Source: Apostichopus japonicus (taxonomy: Eukaryota > Echinodermata > Holothuroidea > Aspidochirotida > Stichopodidae). From it: a stretch of 62,000 bases of DNA. The stretch lies in NCBI RefSeq assembly GCF_037975245.1, contig NC_092580.1, forward strand, positions 13,362,501 to 13,424,500, given 5' to 3'. Shown piece by piece: positions 1-20,695 of the stretch. The notes beneath the pieces were generated by a model. The model searched no databases, had not been told where the DNA came from, and was given only the letters and a program-made list of their open reading frames with translations. Position numbers and translations under genes: made by a program. How positions within the stretch are numbered: position 1 is the first letter of the stretch; each line of letters begins with the position of its first letter.

Positions 1-3000
1 ACGGTAAGAACTTGTAGATTTGTAATGCAGTCTTTGTTTGAAGACACCCCTCCTGTATACTTGCAGTTATGTTAGAGTAACATGGCATTAATATTTTCTC
101 TCTCTATAATGAGTCCACAAAGTACCTTCAAGTTTTAATAATAAAACAACATCTCGGTAAATCTGATCAATTCTTGAGAAACGTTTCATTAATACGAATT
201 TTTGTCTGCTGGAGAAAAAGTTGGTTTAGCTGTCAATCAAACGACAAATAGTAAAAACATTAGCAACAAGGCTAACGTTTTCGAACGAGAAAAACCCCAG
301 ATAAAAGCGAAGAAAGATCTTTCTTTTCCTTTTCCTATGGTGGTGGTGGGGGGGGGGGGCGAGGTGGCTCTTAAATATCGTTTTAATTTATTCATTTATG
401 CATAGGATTTCCAGCAAACTGTATTCATAGCAAACGGACCATTGCTTGACTGCTAAATAGCTTTCTAAAACAATGGTCCCATTGATTTTTATTATATCAG
501 TTCAACAATAGCTTACCATTGTTGTCATTAAATTCATTAACATAAATCATTTCCAACTGAAATAGAAGGGAAAAATGTACAATAAAACTTTAAGATAGTT
601 ATACAATAAAGCCGTTTCGTCTTTGAGGATATTTATTCCTAATATATTACAATTTATTGATAATGGAGATACGTGTTTAAAGTGGTATATAAAGTATAGT
701 GTGCATGCAACCGTGTACAACATGACGATAAGTGTATAATTATATAGTATACCATGCATGGACTCAGGCAATGTGTAACATTTAGATTACACGATGCTAT
801 AGTCACTTTAAGTTGAATATCATAATGTAATCCGTATTGTGTGAAGTCTTTATCACAACATGGCATGCCAGGGAGGTCGGTTAGGTTATAAACTTGATCA
901 AAATGTTTGGCTACATTCCAAACTTATGATATTCGGTTCAATGTCCTTATTTGAAATTTTCGAAGTTCGTTTATCAGGTTTTTCAAAGAGATTTTTCAAG
1001 AAAAACTATATCAGCTGATCTATTATTGTCGTATTTATTGATCGAAGTAGTTTGGTATGGTTGACAGTTCAAATAAAGTTTAAGACAGGGACGTAGCCGG
1101 GGGGGGGGGGGCAATGGGAGCGATCGCTCCCTCGCCCTCTCCCCTTTGAGTAACCCGAAAAATAAAATTTAACTAAAAGGGAAAATATATTTATGAAGCC
1201 CTCTTTTCAGGTTGAAGGAAGTTAAGCGACCCTTTTCAATCTTTTCCCTGAAAGTTCGTCTGCTACTTAATACAAACACCTACTCTTATTATTGTTTATT
1301 TCCTGCAACGTTTGAGGCATTTTTGGCAAAAATTGTCTTTGTACATCATGGCGCTCCTTTGAGTGTAATAATGCCCTTTTTAAAATTCTGCTCCCCCTGC
1401 CCCCTTTCAAATTTCTGGCTACGTCCCTGGTTTAAGACAGTTTAAACATTACTGAAATGATTTTTGTTTATTTCGCGAAATAATATTATATAAATATATA
1501 ATCCAATCATATAGCTTAGTGATCTTGAGGTGTTAGTTATACTGTCAATACAAGTATACCAATATATGCACAGCTGCCAAAAAAGATCACGTGACCAAGG
1601 CCTTAATTAGATTTTGCTTTGTTAGAGTTATTTTCAGTCAAAATAATCTACCATATATAATTAATTTCTTGTAAACTAGTAAGCAATATTCTTCGAAAAA
1701 TAATAGTTTTTATGGTTATCCTGGCTAGGCGACGGTACATGCGTGCGTGCAAAGTATACACAATGTAGGTTACACTAAACGGCCCATAGGCTAGCACTTT
1801 AACACATTCGACTTACTACCGTGCGGCGAGTTTGCCGAACGATCGTTCGCGAATTTCGTTGCTAGGGAAGATGGGGTTAATAAACAGTAGTTGCTATCAC
1901 TGAAAATATAAAGAATGTCACTGAAAGACACGGTAAGTGCACCTAATGTATCACAGGCTATGGTATGGACGTGCTTGGTTGAATGCAATGAATTTCCGCT
2001 TTTGTTTGATCCGTATATCTTAGTGTTAGACGGTACTTAACACTGCCTAGCCTAGCAGTATACTTTAGTATAAGAAGCTATAGTCCTAACGTTAGGCTTA
2101 GTATTGTACTAGGAACGATTGGTGGCCAACATTTCGGTGCGATGAAAATGAGTAGCTTGTTGTAAATTAAGTTGAACTCGTAATCAGGAGTATCAATGTG
2201 TGTTTAATCTGTCAAGATTATATTGTGATGAGCAATGGATATGTGCATTGAAACAGAAATATGATATACAATGGCATAAGCCTAACTTAGTAACAGTGTA
2301 GGCTACATGTGTTTCGCTTTCCTGTCGCAAAACTGATACCAGTAACCATATTAATACTCACATCACGCATATATACATAATGAAAACTGCGGTTAATATC
2401 ATAATAATGCGTAGACCAATTTGTACCATCAACTTATTGAAACTTTATAGCTTTAACTTTTATTATGTCATAGGGCTTTACACCTTGTGTAGGCAGTTTA
2501 TAAGATTTAACTAAGTAGACGATTTGAAATCTTAAACAAGGAAACATCCCTACTATGATAAAAATAGTAGGTAGTAAATGAAAGAGTGTATATTTTTGAT
2601 TTGTGTATTACCGGCGCTGGCCGGTGTATATCTGTTAATGTTACCCTATTTATTTATTTCGTGACAGATTATTTTCACTGTTGTCAAGTAATGCCTAGAA
2701 TAATTTCATAACAAACGACGGATAAAACTCTTTTTTTTTATTGTTATATATAAACGTTACTGTTATTATATATAGGCCTAGTTCACGTTTGAAGAATAAA
2801 TTTTAAACAATGTCACGCGCGTGATTGTTCAAGGCGTTCTTTAAACTGCGAGTTGGTATTTACTGTAATATAAAAAATGATCGAACTTCAATGAAGTTAT
2901 AAATCAAAGCCAAACGAAGGTATAATAATTTTTTGCTTTTTAACAAACAATCTTAAAGAGCTATTAAAGCAATTATTTGGTGTGTCGTGTAGGCTATATT

Positions 3001-4700
3001 TGTACGGATTCATATAATTCAATGATAAATTTACAAGGCCTTATGGTCCTTCCAGTAAATCACAGATCGATATTTAACACCCCCCCCCCTCCACCTCTTT
3101 TCTGTAAGTGGGATTGTTATTGGGAGCAGTTAGAATGATGGGATGGGGGACAGTTTGTGTCGGACTTTTAGTACGTATAGTAGTAGTACTACTGCACCAT
3201 GCCGTAACAAATATGTATGAATACCCGTTCGCATGAATAGGAATACGCGTTCCTAAGCTCGAGTACGAGCACTTAATTTTGAACCATTATTTAAGTTGTC
3301 GGTTTCTAAAGTGGCACGCGTACAGATGTGAGTATAAGTATTGATGGTGAGTACGAGTGTAAAGTGCAATGTTAGTTTGTTGTATCAGTTTCATTCGGAC
3401 TCAATACAAGTCTTGTTTGTTTACAACAAAGTAAAAAAAAACATCCGTATAGGTTTGCCAGTACAAACGGCTGGACCAATAGCAATGTAATGTACGGAAC
3501 AGGGTCTTTGATAGAAATAAACGTGGAACCAGCTATATATATATATATATATAATAACGTTATCACGTACGAATCACAAACTTTCAGCGAATCAATGGGC
3601 CGGTTTTAAAGTGCCTTAATTACTATAGGCGGTATTTTATCAAATTATAAAAAGTTTCTAGGGGAGGTTTATCGGTTTACAGAGACACAACAAGCTTGCC
3701 ACAATTGCACTTCATTACCACAATAACAACAAGAACAAGAACAAAACTGTACATGTGCAATTTAGTTGAAGTTTTTTTTGTACTATATATGCTTGTTTGT
3801 CTGTTCGCTTACACATTTTTTAAAGTTGTTTTCTTTGATGAGGTATCCAGACGTTTGACCCATTGAAGTAAACTGTAGGTGTAGTTTTTTTGTGTTAAAG
3901 GGATACCCTGCACTAAAGATAGTCCACACTGTTGAAAACCCCATCTTATGAATTTTACCCATACTCAAAATATGATTGACTGCATGGCTTAGTTTAATGC
4001 TACTCTGATGAGCGATATGCTACCCTGACCGGGTCGTATGGCCAGCTGCATTGCCTGGATTCAATTTGCTGTTGCCAGATGCAAAATACCAAAATTCGCC
4101 ATAAAAACTGCTATCAAAATGTTGTTTTGACCTAAAGAAGCAGAACGATTCTAGCAATTTTATTTAGCTTATAAACTTAAGCCAAGGGCAATGTCATTTA
4201 GAAAACGGCATATAAACGGCGTATTACCATGCAACGTTAGAGGGCGTCACCATTTATCATCAGTAACGTAACTAGCTTTGTCCATGGAGTGGGGGGGGGG
4301 GTGGGGGACGGCTTAGTGAAAAGGGGAATCAACCCAATCAACAGTGCTTGCATTTTCTTACAAGATCTCTAACATCAAAATTAATGCAATGTTTTTAGTC
4401 ACTTATCAACTTTCGTTTTTGTAAATCTTACACAATTGCGCGCAATTGTTCTACACGAGAGTAATGATTTTAAATTATTATAAGGGCTGCAATGTGATAT
4501 AAAATGGAGCCTGGCTTGCTATGGTACCAGATTACGTTGAATTTACGACCATGCTATGTCAATACATACTACCATGCTCAGTATGTGCAGGGAGCAGTCC
4601 AGGTATACCAGTTCACTGCCATGGTATACAAGATTTTAGCTTTTAACACATTGTGTGATCACTTAAAAATATGTGCCAGTATACGAACTGTACATCCCTT
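1..4700. other. Intergenic region left of gene D
   Basis: No coding region could be supported here. The open frames are short, have no domain signature and show no matching splice sites. The stretch holds one hAT-type MITE (listed separately), scattered poly-G and poly-C runs (for example near 346, 1099, 3081 and 4292), and a short TA repeat near 3534-3553. It is otherwise AT-rich unique-looking sequence. The start could contain exons of a gene outside the window, but I see no evidence for that. Confidence 0.6.
1086..1429. mobile_element. Non-autonomous hAT-type element (MITE), 344 bp
   Basis: The element begins CAGGGACGTAGCC and ends with its inverse complement GGCTACGTCCCTG. It is flanked by an exact 8-bp direct repeat, GTTTAAGA, at 1078-1085 and 1430-1437. 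CAGGG-type ends with an 8-bp target duplication are characteristic of hAT transposons. The interior has no transposase frame, so mobility would depend on an enzyme supplied elsewhere. The undamaged duplication suggests a fairly recent insertion. It lies in intergenic DNA. Confidence 0.9.
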
Positions 4701-11946
<7,246 letters not shown>

Positions 11947-14920
11947 TTTCTATGGAATGTTAAATAAATATGATAGTGGGGATATTTAATGGACACATTG
12001 CGTGTAAATGTGTTACACTTTATATGTGAACAGATACCTATACGTGCAGGGTCTAGATAATTATTTTTCCGTTGACAAGCGTGAAGTTAATATTGAAGAG
12101 GACATCACACGGAAGTAGCTTGTTAACAGTATCCACAGATATACAAGGAAATAGAGGTAGTATTACGAAACAATTAGGATGATGAAATGGTCGCCATCTT
12201 GGTACTGTCAGTTTGGGTGAAACATGAAGTGTCTTAATTCAGATATAGAGTCAGTATTGGTTGAGGGTTGTTTCCACTTACATATAACATTAAACTCTTA
12301 ACCTATATACTGTAACATAGGTGTTTGAACGAGGGAGGTAGAGGGAAAGCTCTCCAACCTCTCCCCTCCCCCACCCATATTTAAAAAAAATGAAGCAATA
12401 AGTCGAACCGTCGAGGTATAAAGTCAAAATGTCCAAAAGATGATCAATTGTTTGCAATGAGCTTTGTCGAAAATTTCGAGAAAACAAAAAGTAAAATATT
12501 TTGCAATTTTGAAATATAGTCAACATCAGTAAAAAAAAAATAGACTTTTTCCATTGTGGCTATCAAGCTAACCGTAGTATCTACAAAACTAAAATTCTTA
12601 TCAGAAGAAATGAAAAATTCCAACCCCTCACTTCTTTTTGCCCTTCTACCTTTTGATATAGCTTCATAGCTACTTCAATAACTAACTGGAGTAGCTGCAC
12701 GGTTGTAACCTTTAAATTTTAAACTATTGATTAGGTGATTTACATAACACTTACCATGTAAATCTCGAGCAAGAAATCATGGCTTGATTCCAAAGTGGTA
12801 TTACTCGGTGACTCGGACTCAAGTCACACCGTTTTGTGACTTGGGACTTGACTTGGACTTGAATAAATTGACTCGAGACGATCCCACATGAACTAGAGAC
12901 TTGACTTGAGATTTGCCCTCAGGACTCGAGACTCGACTTGAGACATTATACCCAAGGGATGTGAGAATGACAGCGCTGCTGTCAAGATTTATAAATAAAA
13001 AAAAGAGGGGGTGGGGGGGAGAGTCAGCTTTACTTTATTTTCTACCTCTTAATGGTCCAAAGAGAAGGAAGGAATACATTAACTCTAGTTTTGTGTTTAA
13101 TACTTTCTCAATAATCCACACGATTTAACCATTGAGAAAACAAAATGAAACGTCTTCGATAGATATTCTTTGACTTAAAAGATACCTTTATCCTTGTTAA
13201 ACATATACTTCTGCTTTAAAATTCACTCTTGATTCCGCTGACTAACAGATGAAGTTAGCTCGAAATTATTAACACATCTATATGACATCACATAGTGTGT
13301 ATGGTTATGCCGTGCAACATACCTAACGTTAATCTACTCATCTGTTATAATTCTATATAGTGCTCAGTATAGATCTTGACTCATTGTATACACTATATAG
13401 ACAGTTATGTACAATTTTAATATATAGTTGACACAAAGGAAGCTGCACCCATTGTGTTGGTGGCTATTGCCAAGTTAGTCTTAACTGTATAATGTGCGTT
13501 TCCTTATATTTCCATCTCAAGAGGTGAAACTTGAACGTGTGTCTGATTCGGTAATGTGGATGTAACATATTGCTGCTTACAACCAAATTTAAATCATTTT
13601 TTTAAAGTAGATGTATACCTAATGGCGTCAAGAAACCACATTTATTTAGATCAAATTTCATATCCATGATCAGCAGGGGGTCAAGTTTTCGAAGACGTTC
13701 TAAACACTATTAAGGTAGGCTGCCTTAAAAGCATTGAAGAATCGCCCCAAAGCGTGCCGCGCTCTGAAAAAGTTAACTTTCCGTTGCTTGCAAGTGAAGT
13801 TTTCTTCTTGTCGCTACAAAATGCAGACAGTAATGACACGAGATACCTTGAATTATCTTTTATCTAGACCCTGAGATGTCCATTGCTGCTATGTACACTG
13901 TACTGTGGGTATTGACCGTAGCTGTATGTATTGACTGTACACTAGCTAGTGTCTAATTACCGACGGTAGCAAGCTATGTGTGTTTTTTCTGGGATGGTGT
14001 TGTCTAACACTTCTGTTACACCTCATTCGAAACTATAGCTCAGATTACCGGCATGAGATGTTTTTTTTTTTTTGTGCGCGCGTCTTCAATTAAATTGAAG
14101 CTTGAACTTGTCTCACATTTGGTATGTCGACGTACCACATTGAGAACAAGAAGCGACTAGAATTTTGTAGCTTATATATATAGGCTTACTGCTGTACTGG
14201 CTAGCACTGTATACACAGACTCCGACAACTTGAGAAAGTCTTCCTCCTGAAGGGGCTCGGCTATGGTACCGTAGTACAACTAACAACACCGCAATCATTA
14301 CCAATGGACAGTGTATATACAGTGGGGTTTTTGTTGGGGGTGGAGGGGGCGGTGGAGGGGGGGGGGGTTGGCCCAATTCGGTTGCTACATATAAAAAATT
14401 GACAACTCTGATATATTCCGGATTATTACCTAAAACATTCTTAGAATTTTCCCTTTTCCTTCTCTCAATGATTTTGCATGCGTGCTTTTTTTTCTCATTT
14501 TGCCATGAGTGAAATGCAAAGAGAATGTCTATACACAAAAACATTTTAAATGCACTACTTTATTTTATTTGTTTATTTGGTTACAGAAGATATATAAGCA
14601 GAAGTCATAGGTTGAATTTTTTTTCATTTTGTAAATTATTTTCCGATAGGCTTAGTAAAAAATTAGCATAAATCGCTACGTAGACAAACAGACACAGTTT
14701 GTCTTGTCATTCTTTTTTATACTAGTCATAAATGAGTATTTGATTTAATGTGACTCAAAAAGGCATATCATTTGATTTCACGCTCCTTGACGTCACTAAA
14801 TATTGTTTTTTAGAGAGGGAATGATTTCAATGTTATATATAAATATCTGCCATAATTGTGTATGTACAGAAGTACCGTTTTTAGGAACATAAAGGTTTTT
14901 CCCCAGTTCATTTACAGCTT
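11947..14920. other. Intergenic region between genes D and C
   Basis: No gene could be supported. It contains poly-G/poly-C runs (near 12360, 13010 and 14360) and a short stretch of degenerate GACTTG/GACTCGAG words at about 12795-12960. It probably also contains the promoter of gene D and the 3' end of gene C, but no unambiguous TATA box or poly(A) signal could be assigned. The TTTATT words near 14560-14575 read as AATAAA-like on the minus strand and are candidates for the gene C poly(A) signal. Confidence 0.5.
12795..12960. repeat. Degenerate GACTTG/GACTCGAG short tandem repeat
   Basis: The words GACTTG, GACTCG and CTTGACTT recur every 10 or so bases with many substitutions across about 160 bp. 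No inverted ends were found around it. It looks like an old short-period tandem repeat. Confidence 0.5.
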
Positions 14921-16481
14921 CTACATGAAATTTTTATTGTAAACTACTACTACGACATTGATCTTCCACACTTCTTCGTCAGAGGCGCTTCCCATCCAAC
15001 CATCTTCTCCTATTGCAGGTGCCCGATTGTTACAATCAGTTATTTGTCTGTTGGAAACATATCTCAATATACATTGTGCATAATCATTCGGGTTTCGATT
15101 GACTGCAAAGAAAAAGAGAAAAAGAATAAAAGTAATTGCAACTTGTGTATTAACATTACTCATTAAATCTCGTCTACTTCATCCCTGGAGGTAGATGAGG
15201 GAGGAGGACTGGTTAACCGGTACTGATTGTACTCTCACCCCCCTACCCCCACCCCAACCAACCTCCTTGTACCTCTGCCACTTGCCCTTTGATCTGTTAC
15301 TATATAGGATAATTGCAATATTCACCCATGAGCCCATGACTACAGGTATCTTTGATATATGTGTTTTATCTCATCATCAAACCACTTTTCCCTTCTTTGA
15401 GACATTTACTAATGAATCGGAACGACATTGATGTTTATAATTTTTCCAGGGAAAAACAAAACAAACTTGATGTCAGAATGATTAGACCAAATATTGTTCA
15501 CGTAGTGTGTTCCACATGTCGTTGATGTGTTCGCTTTAAAATGTGCTTGTGTGATGTTACTGTCAGCAGAAATGTTTCATCCCATAGCAGGTAATTTGCT
15601 ATACGTCCATAAATTGTTGCAAACTTTACTTGAGAGCGTGGTGGCCAATTGGCTAAGGCGTCGGACTCGTGATCCAAGGATTGCTGGTTCGATTCCTGCC
15701 TAGTTCATTACGTTGTGTCCTTGGGCAAGATGCTTTATCTCACTTGCCTCTCTCCACCCAGGGGTTAAATGGGTACCTGTGAGGTAACTTGTCATTGGGC
15801 GCAGTATATAACTGCTGCCGACTGGAGGGATTGTCTCTGGGATAGGTTATCATTGACCAGGGGTAATATAACGTCTGTAAAGCGCTTTGAGACCTATCGC
15901 TGGTATAAAGCGCTATATAAATCGAACATTATTATTTACTTACTTGGACAGATCTTATCGACAGTAATCTCCTTCTATTGAGTTTCCCACACAATCGTCT
16001 CCTCCATGTTTCGGTGCCGGGTTGGTACAAGTCCTGCTTCGTATTCGAAGAACAATTCCCTCTGTCAAAATACATTCTCCCCAATCACCCCAGGCACTCC
16101 AGCCTCCATCAACTACCGATGATAAAAAGTGAAGATGGTATAACTATATTACTCTTTTATTCTCCCTGGAGAAGGTGGAGGAGAGAGGTGGAGAGATGTG
16201 GAGCCATATTGTCCGATTGTATATGGGCAACTGCACTGATCCCACCACCACCCAGTTAGTTGCCTTTTGGGCCTGACACTGTCCTTACAATATTCAGAAC
16301 AATCATTGCAGAATCTATGATACAGAATCCCTGCAGAAACAGATATCTTTGATATCGATGTTTAAGATATGATACCTGATATCTAATGCCGGAGAAATTA
16401 TAGATATCTGTGATACTTGATTTATGACACATGAAATTTTTTTATAGATATCTCGGTTACTTGATATATGACACCTGGGAC

Positions 16482-16522
<41 letters not shown>

Positions 16523-19227
16523 CTTGATATATGACACCTCAGAAATTATATAGATATCTGTGAGACTTGATTTATGACACCTGAGAAATGAAAGATATAT
16601 GTGATACTTGATATATGAAGCCTGAGACAAAGATATCTCACATAATTGAAATAATACATGAAACAGATATATGTGGAACTCGATATATGTGACATTGCAT
16701 ATATCTATAACACTTGATATATTATACCTGAGACATGGATATCTATGATACCTGATGTACGATACCTAAAACAAAGATATCTCTGATAATTGAAATGTTA
16801 CATGAAACATAGATATATCTATAATACTTGATATGTGATACCTGAGACATGAATATATATGATACCTGATATATGATACCTGAAACAAAGATATCTCAGA
16901 TAATTGAAATCATACCTGAAACATTGATATATGGGACATTGTAGATATCTATAATATTTGATATATGATAGCTGAGGCAGATATCTATGATATATGATAC
17001 CTGATACATGATGTACGATAACTGAGACAATATATGTATATGTGCTATAGGTACATATTATATCCATAAGGACGAATATAATATTGCACCTACAGGCTAT
17101 ATCATGAATATTTTTAGACAAGATGTTGGCAACTGTCATGTGCATTTTATATGGAGAATAAACCTGTTACTCGTTTTGAGGCGATGGAGGGAGGAGGGGC
17201 ACGAAGAGAAGCAATGATCGAGCCAGGTTGTCCAATTGAGCACCCCCATTGGGTATGCCCACCCCGCCCATGCCCGCCACCACTCCATACCCACGAAATG
17301 GCCTTTAGATCTGCCACTGTCCTTACAACAAATATTTATTTCTGCCATTCTGCAACATTTTTATGCTCCGTGAAAAATCAAATTAAATTTAATTGTCTGA
17401 TTTAGCCTGTCTCCCATATGGGAACAATTATTAGGGACACCATCTTCAAGAAGAGCCTACATGTGACAAATTTCCGCAATTGTAGCCGATGTTATTATTA
17501 AGATCAATTATAGTTATGATTTCTTTCGAAATTCCTTCTAAAGCTCATGGCTTACGTGGACATGGATTTTCCTCACAGTACTCCGGCTCAGATACGTTTC
17601 CCACACAACACATTCTCCCTGCGTCTCTGCAGGGTTGGTTCAAGTCCTATTTTGTCTTGGAACACCACCTCCACATGTCACAGAACATTGTCCCCAGTCA
17701 CCCCAACCACCATCGACTACAATAAAATCATTTTGGACGATATAGCAACTCTTTAACACTTATTATACTGTATGACAAGATACTTATGGATAAACCGAGG
17801 AGCGAATGTTAGGGTCAGTTGGATACCCGCTCCCCATTTTCCACCCCTCAACCCCCTCCAGCGCATAAAAAGTGGATAGTAGTTATTGTTTAAACCTTGA
17901 GAGTATAGACCTAGTTATAGATCTAATTTGTAGCCAACATATGCTTCAGAGTATGCCATTTTATTTTTAGGATTTTCTTTTCTTCTTTCCACCCCATAAT
18001 ACTATCACCAGTATAAACATGCTTTATTGCATTTGAGGTTTTGTTAATCTTTCATTTATTACTTTTTCAGCTTCTGAAAACAATGTTGTAAAATGTTCTT
18101 ACTTGGACATGAATCTTCTTCACAAGTCCTTTCTTCAAATTCGTTTCCCTCACAATAATCTCCTCCACGTTCCGGTGCCGGGTTGGTACAATTCCTCGTT
18201 CGTGTTTGATTACCACCTCCACATGTCACTGAACATTGTCCCCAATTACTCCAGTCACTCCAACCTCCATGGACTACAATAAAATCATTGTGGACGCTGT
18301 AACAACTCTTTAATGCTTATTAAACTCTATGACAAGATACTAATGGATACCGTATACCCAGGCGCAAATGAAGGGGTCGGTTTGAAACCCCTTCAACTCG
18401 TTTTTTTCCACCCCTCCAACCCGTTTCTTCAACCCACTCCACCTCACAAATATGTTTAAAGTAGTTACTGGTACAACCTTGCGAATAGACCTAACTATAT
18501 ACCTAGTGTGAAGCCTAAATATGCTTCAGAATGTGCCATTTTATTTCTAGGATGTTTTCTATGGTGGGAGGGGGGACCTCACCCTCCCCTTCATGGGAGT
18601 CGGCTTGAACAACCTCAAAACCACAGCCCCTTCTTTTTTAATCCTCGATCCACCCCCTAATAATATCACCAGTACATGCGTTATGCCATATGAGGTTTTG
18701 TTAATCTTCAATTTATTACTTGTTGAGCTTCTGAAAAAACACAATGTTGTAAAATTGTCTTACTTGGACATGAATCTTTTTCACAAGTCCTTTCTTCAAA
18801 TGCGTTTCCCACACAATACTCTCCTCCATGTTCCGGTGCCGGGTTGGTACAGTACCTCGTTCGTGTTTGATTTCCACCTCCACCTCCACATGTCACAGAA
18901 CATTGTCCCCAATTACTCCAGTCAGTCCAACCTCCATTCACCGCTGGTTTGTCTATACAATAATGAGGTAAAGAAGTCCGGATTTTAACACGCATTTTCT
19001 ATCTATTCTAAAATTATTTAGTTATACCAATATCTTTTCTATCACTGCATAAGCAAATATGCTAGTATGTAAAAAAAAAAAACGGTAATCCAGGCTACAC
19101 TTTAAAATAAAGGTTAAACTGATATATACTTTAGCTCCCAGACACTTTTCATTTTATATGATTATTTAGTACATGTGCAAATAACATGTGAAAATAATAA
19201 TACTATATCTATATATCTATATCTATC

Positions 19228-19258
<31 letters not shown>

Positions 19259-19273
19259 CTATATATATATATT

Positions 19274-19305
<32 letters not shown>

Positions 19306-19349
19306 CATATATAAATGAAAATCGTAATGAGTTGGAAAATCAAGAGCAG

Positions 19350-19426
<77 letters not shown>

Positions 19427-20649
19427 TTCTTACTTTTACATTCCGTCTTATCCTTCACCGTGACGTAACGAGTCCCACCTGCCACAATTGCTTTGCAACC
19501 TACTGCACACTGGTCGCATTTATGAGAAAAGAATCGGGTATTAATGTTGTTTCTGGCACAGAGTTTCGATTGTGTTTCGTTCGCACATTCTTCCCTATTG
19601 CAGATGATTTTACCATAAAGGTTCGTGACCATGGTGCTTGCAGGAACTGTAGATATAAAGAAAGTTCATGTATTATTGCGATAAAGAATAAACTTAAAGA
19701 TTAGAAAACAATATGTAATTTATGTTCATCATCCCGTATCACACATTTCTTTGTAAATATGTAAGTGAGGGTGGGTGGTCCTTATTCAGCATCGAAAAGG
19801 GTCACTTGTATCTTTTCGAAACGAGGACTTACCATGTTCTTTATAATTAGTGGGGTGGCGCATGCCCCCTGTGGTAACCTCCACCTGTATTTCCTCCATT
19901 CCTGCTGTGATTTTTCATTTTTCATCACCATATACAGCAATAGATGAATGGTGTAGCCCCCACCCCCCCCCCAACCCCATTCTTCCATTTTCCGATTTCT
20001 GTCTCCTTCATCAAATATGAAAAGATATGATGATAACATATCGAAGTATATATAATATTTGAATTGTGTACATTGAAACTTCAGGTTTCCTATAAGTTTT
20101 ATATCACAAACAAAACTTCAATAATGACAAGCAAAGTAGCAAACAGTTAATATTTCATAACAAACATTTGTTCCTGATAATGCAATAACTTCCTTTGGAA
20201 AACATAAACTTGCGTGTAAAAGATCAATTCTTCATAAATAGAAATTGAAGGGACAAAACAGTTAGAATGAAAAATGATTATTGTAAACCTAAAATAGAAT
20301 ATCAATCAATTCATCGACTCAATTACTTACATGTTGATGAAGGATCGAATGCTTCTTCCAGCCATTTTAAAGCCTTCAGACATCCTTGTACACTAGGATG
20401 GAAATGAATTTTCAAATGGGTCTCGGATGCATCAAAATGATCACAAATTCTTACGTTTGTAATCATCGCCAGGAAACCATCTTGTTCAGGATAACTTGAT
20501 GGAGGTTTATTGCAAACAGTGGTTTGACCCGATTTGTCACCACTTGTTGAACCACTATTGCTGTCATCCCTTCTGGTTCTGCCGATAATTCGTGCATCAC
20601 ATAACACCATTAACAACCAAATCAGTACTAATCGCTTGCAAACATGCAT
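14921..20649 (-). CDS. Gene C: secreted TSP1-domain protein, partly decayed paralogue
   Basis: Exons: 20649-20331 (signal peptide and N-terminal domain), 19646-19434 (Cys-rich), 18952-18764 and 18273-18103 (TSP1), 15102-14921 (terminal, with stop). Lengths 319, 213, 189, 171 and 182 keep phase 1 throughout and give about 357 residues. The start ATG gives a signal peptide (residues 1-22) and a dibasic GRTRR site just after it. The TSP1 exons show WxxWxxW, CSVTCGGG, the RTR(N/Y)C repeat and six cysteines. The CSVTC motif fits the O-fucosylation consensus and WxxW fits C-mannosylation, as known for TSP1 repeats. Two further TSP1 exons in the last intron are dead (listed separately). The terminal exon follows a strong pyrimidine-AG acceptor but is unlike those of A and B. 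The first two exons are nearly identical to gene A. Function unknown; a secreted extracellular protein is likely. Confidence 0.75.
15635..15935 (+). mobile_element. tRNA-derived SINE (family 2)
   Basis: The 5' part is tRNA-like: an A-box-like stretch (GTGGCCAATTGGCTAAGGCG) and a B-box GGTTCGATTCC. The body contains TGTGTCCTTGGGCAAG, reminiscent of the conserved core of several animal SINE families, and ends with AAAGCGCTATATAAATC and an ATT-rich tail. A second, diverged copy lies at 39.5 kb. This copy ends only a few bases from the splice donor of the decayed TSP1 exon at 15944-16112. Confidence 0.82.
15944..16112 (-). pseudogene. Decayed TSP1 exon of gene C (fourth copy)
   Basis: The acceptor TAG and donor GTAAG are still present, and the frame starts like a normal TSP1 exon ([10 protein letters not shown]). 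The CSVTCGGG motif has been replaced, so the second and third expected cysteines are missing. The length is 169 instead of 171, and the 2-base loss near the 3' end brings in a stop codon (TAA) before the last cysteine. If spliced in, it would truncate the protein and break the phase. A SINE sits directly on its intron side. Confidence 0.82.
16320..17040. repeat. Degenerate tandem array of GATATCT/TGATACCTGA units
   Basis: Words such as GATATCTGTGATACTTGATATATGACACCTGAGA recur about every 35-75 bases with frequent substitutions and a TA tract at about 16481-16519. Each unit contains GATATC or ATATAT palindromes. No conserved frame is present. It lies in the last intron of gene C, between two decayed TSP1 exons. 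Confidence 0.65.
17556..17716 (-). pseudogene. Decayed TSP1 exon of gene C (third copy)
   Basis: Flanking splice sites remain (acceptor TAG, donor GTAAGC) but the exon is 161 bases, not 171. Compared with the neighbouring intact exon it lacks nine bases around the S-N-W part of the tryptophan ladder. It also has a TGA where a conserved Cys codon stood, and a further one-base net frameshift near the CVGN motif. It cannot encode a TSP1 domain and would be phase-breaking if included. Confidence 0.85.
19196..19422. repeat. (TA)n tracts with a SINE family 1 tail remnant
   Basis: Two long TA-rich tracts (about 19196-19315 and 19352-19422) flank a 37-base inverted remnant of the SINE family 1 3' end (GAAAATCGTAATGAGTTGG). 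The right tract abuts the splice donor of the gene C Cys-rich exon, about 10 bases away. Confidence 0.8.
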
Positions 20650-20695
20650 TGTCAAAACTTTGGGGATCCTTTCTCTTGATATTGTCAAGAAGTTC
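20650..20695 (-). promoter_or_regulatory. 5' untranslated part of gene C coding exon 1
   Basis: A pyrimidine-rich tract ending in TTTAG precedes position 20695, and 46 bases separate it from the start ATG. The same acceptor and the same 46-base spacing occur in gene A (42975-42930) and gene B (29309-29264). This implies an upstream non-coding exon joined here. Confidence 0.6.
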
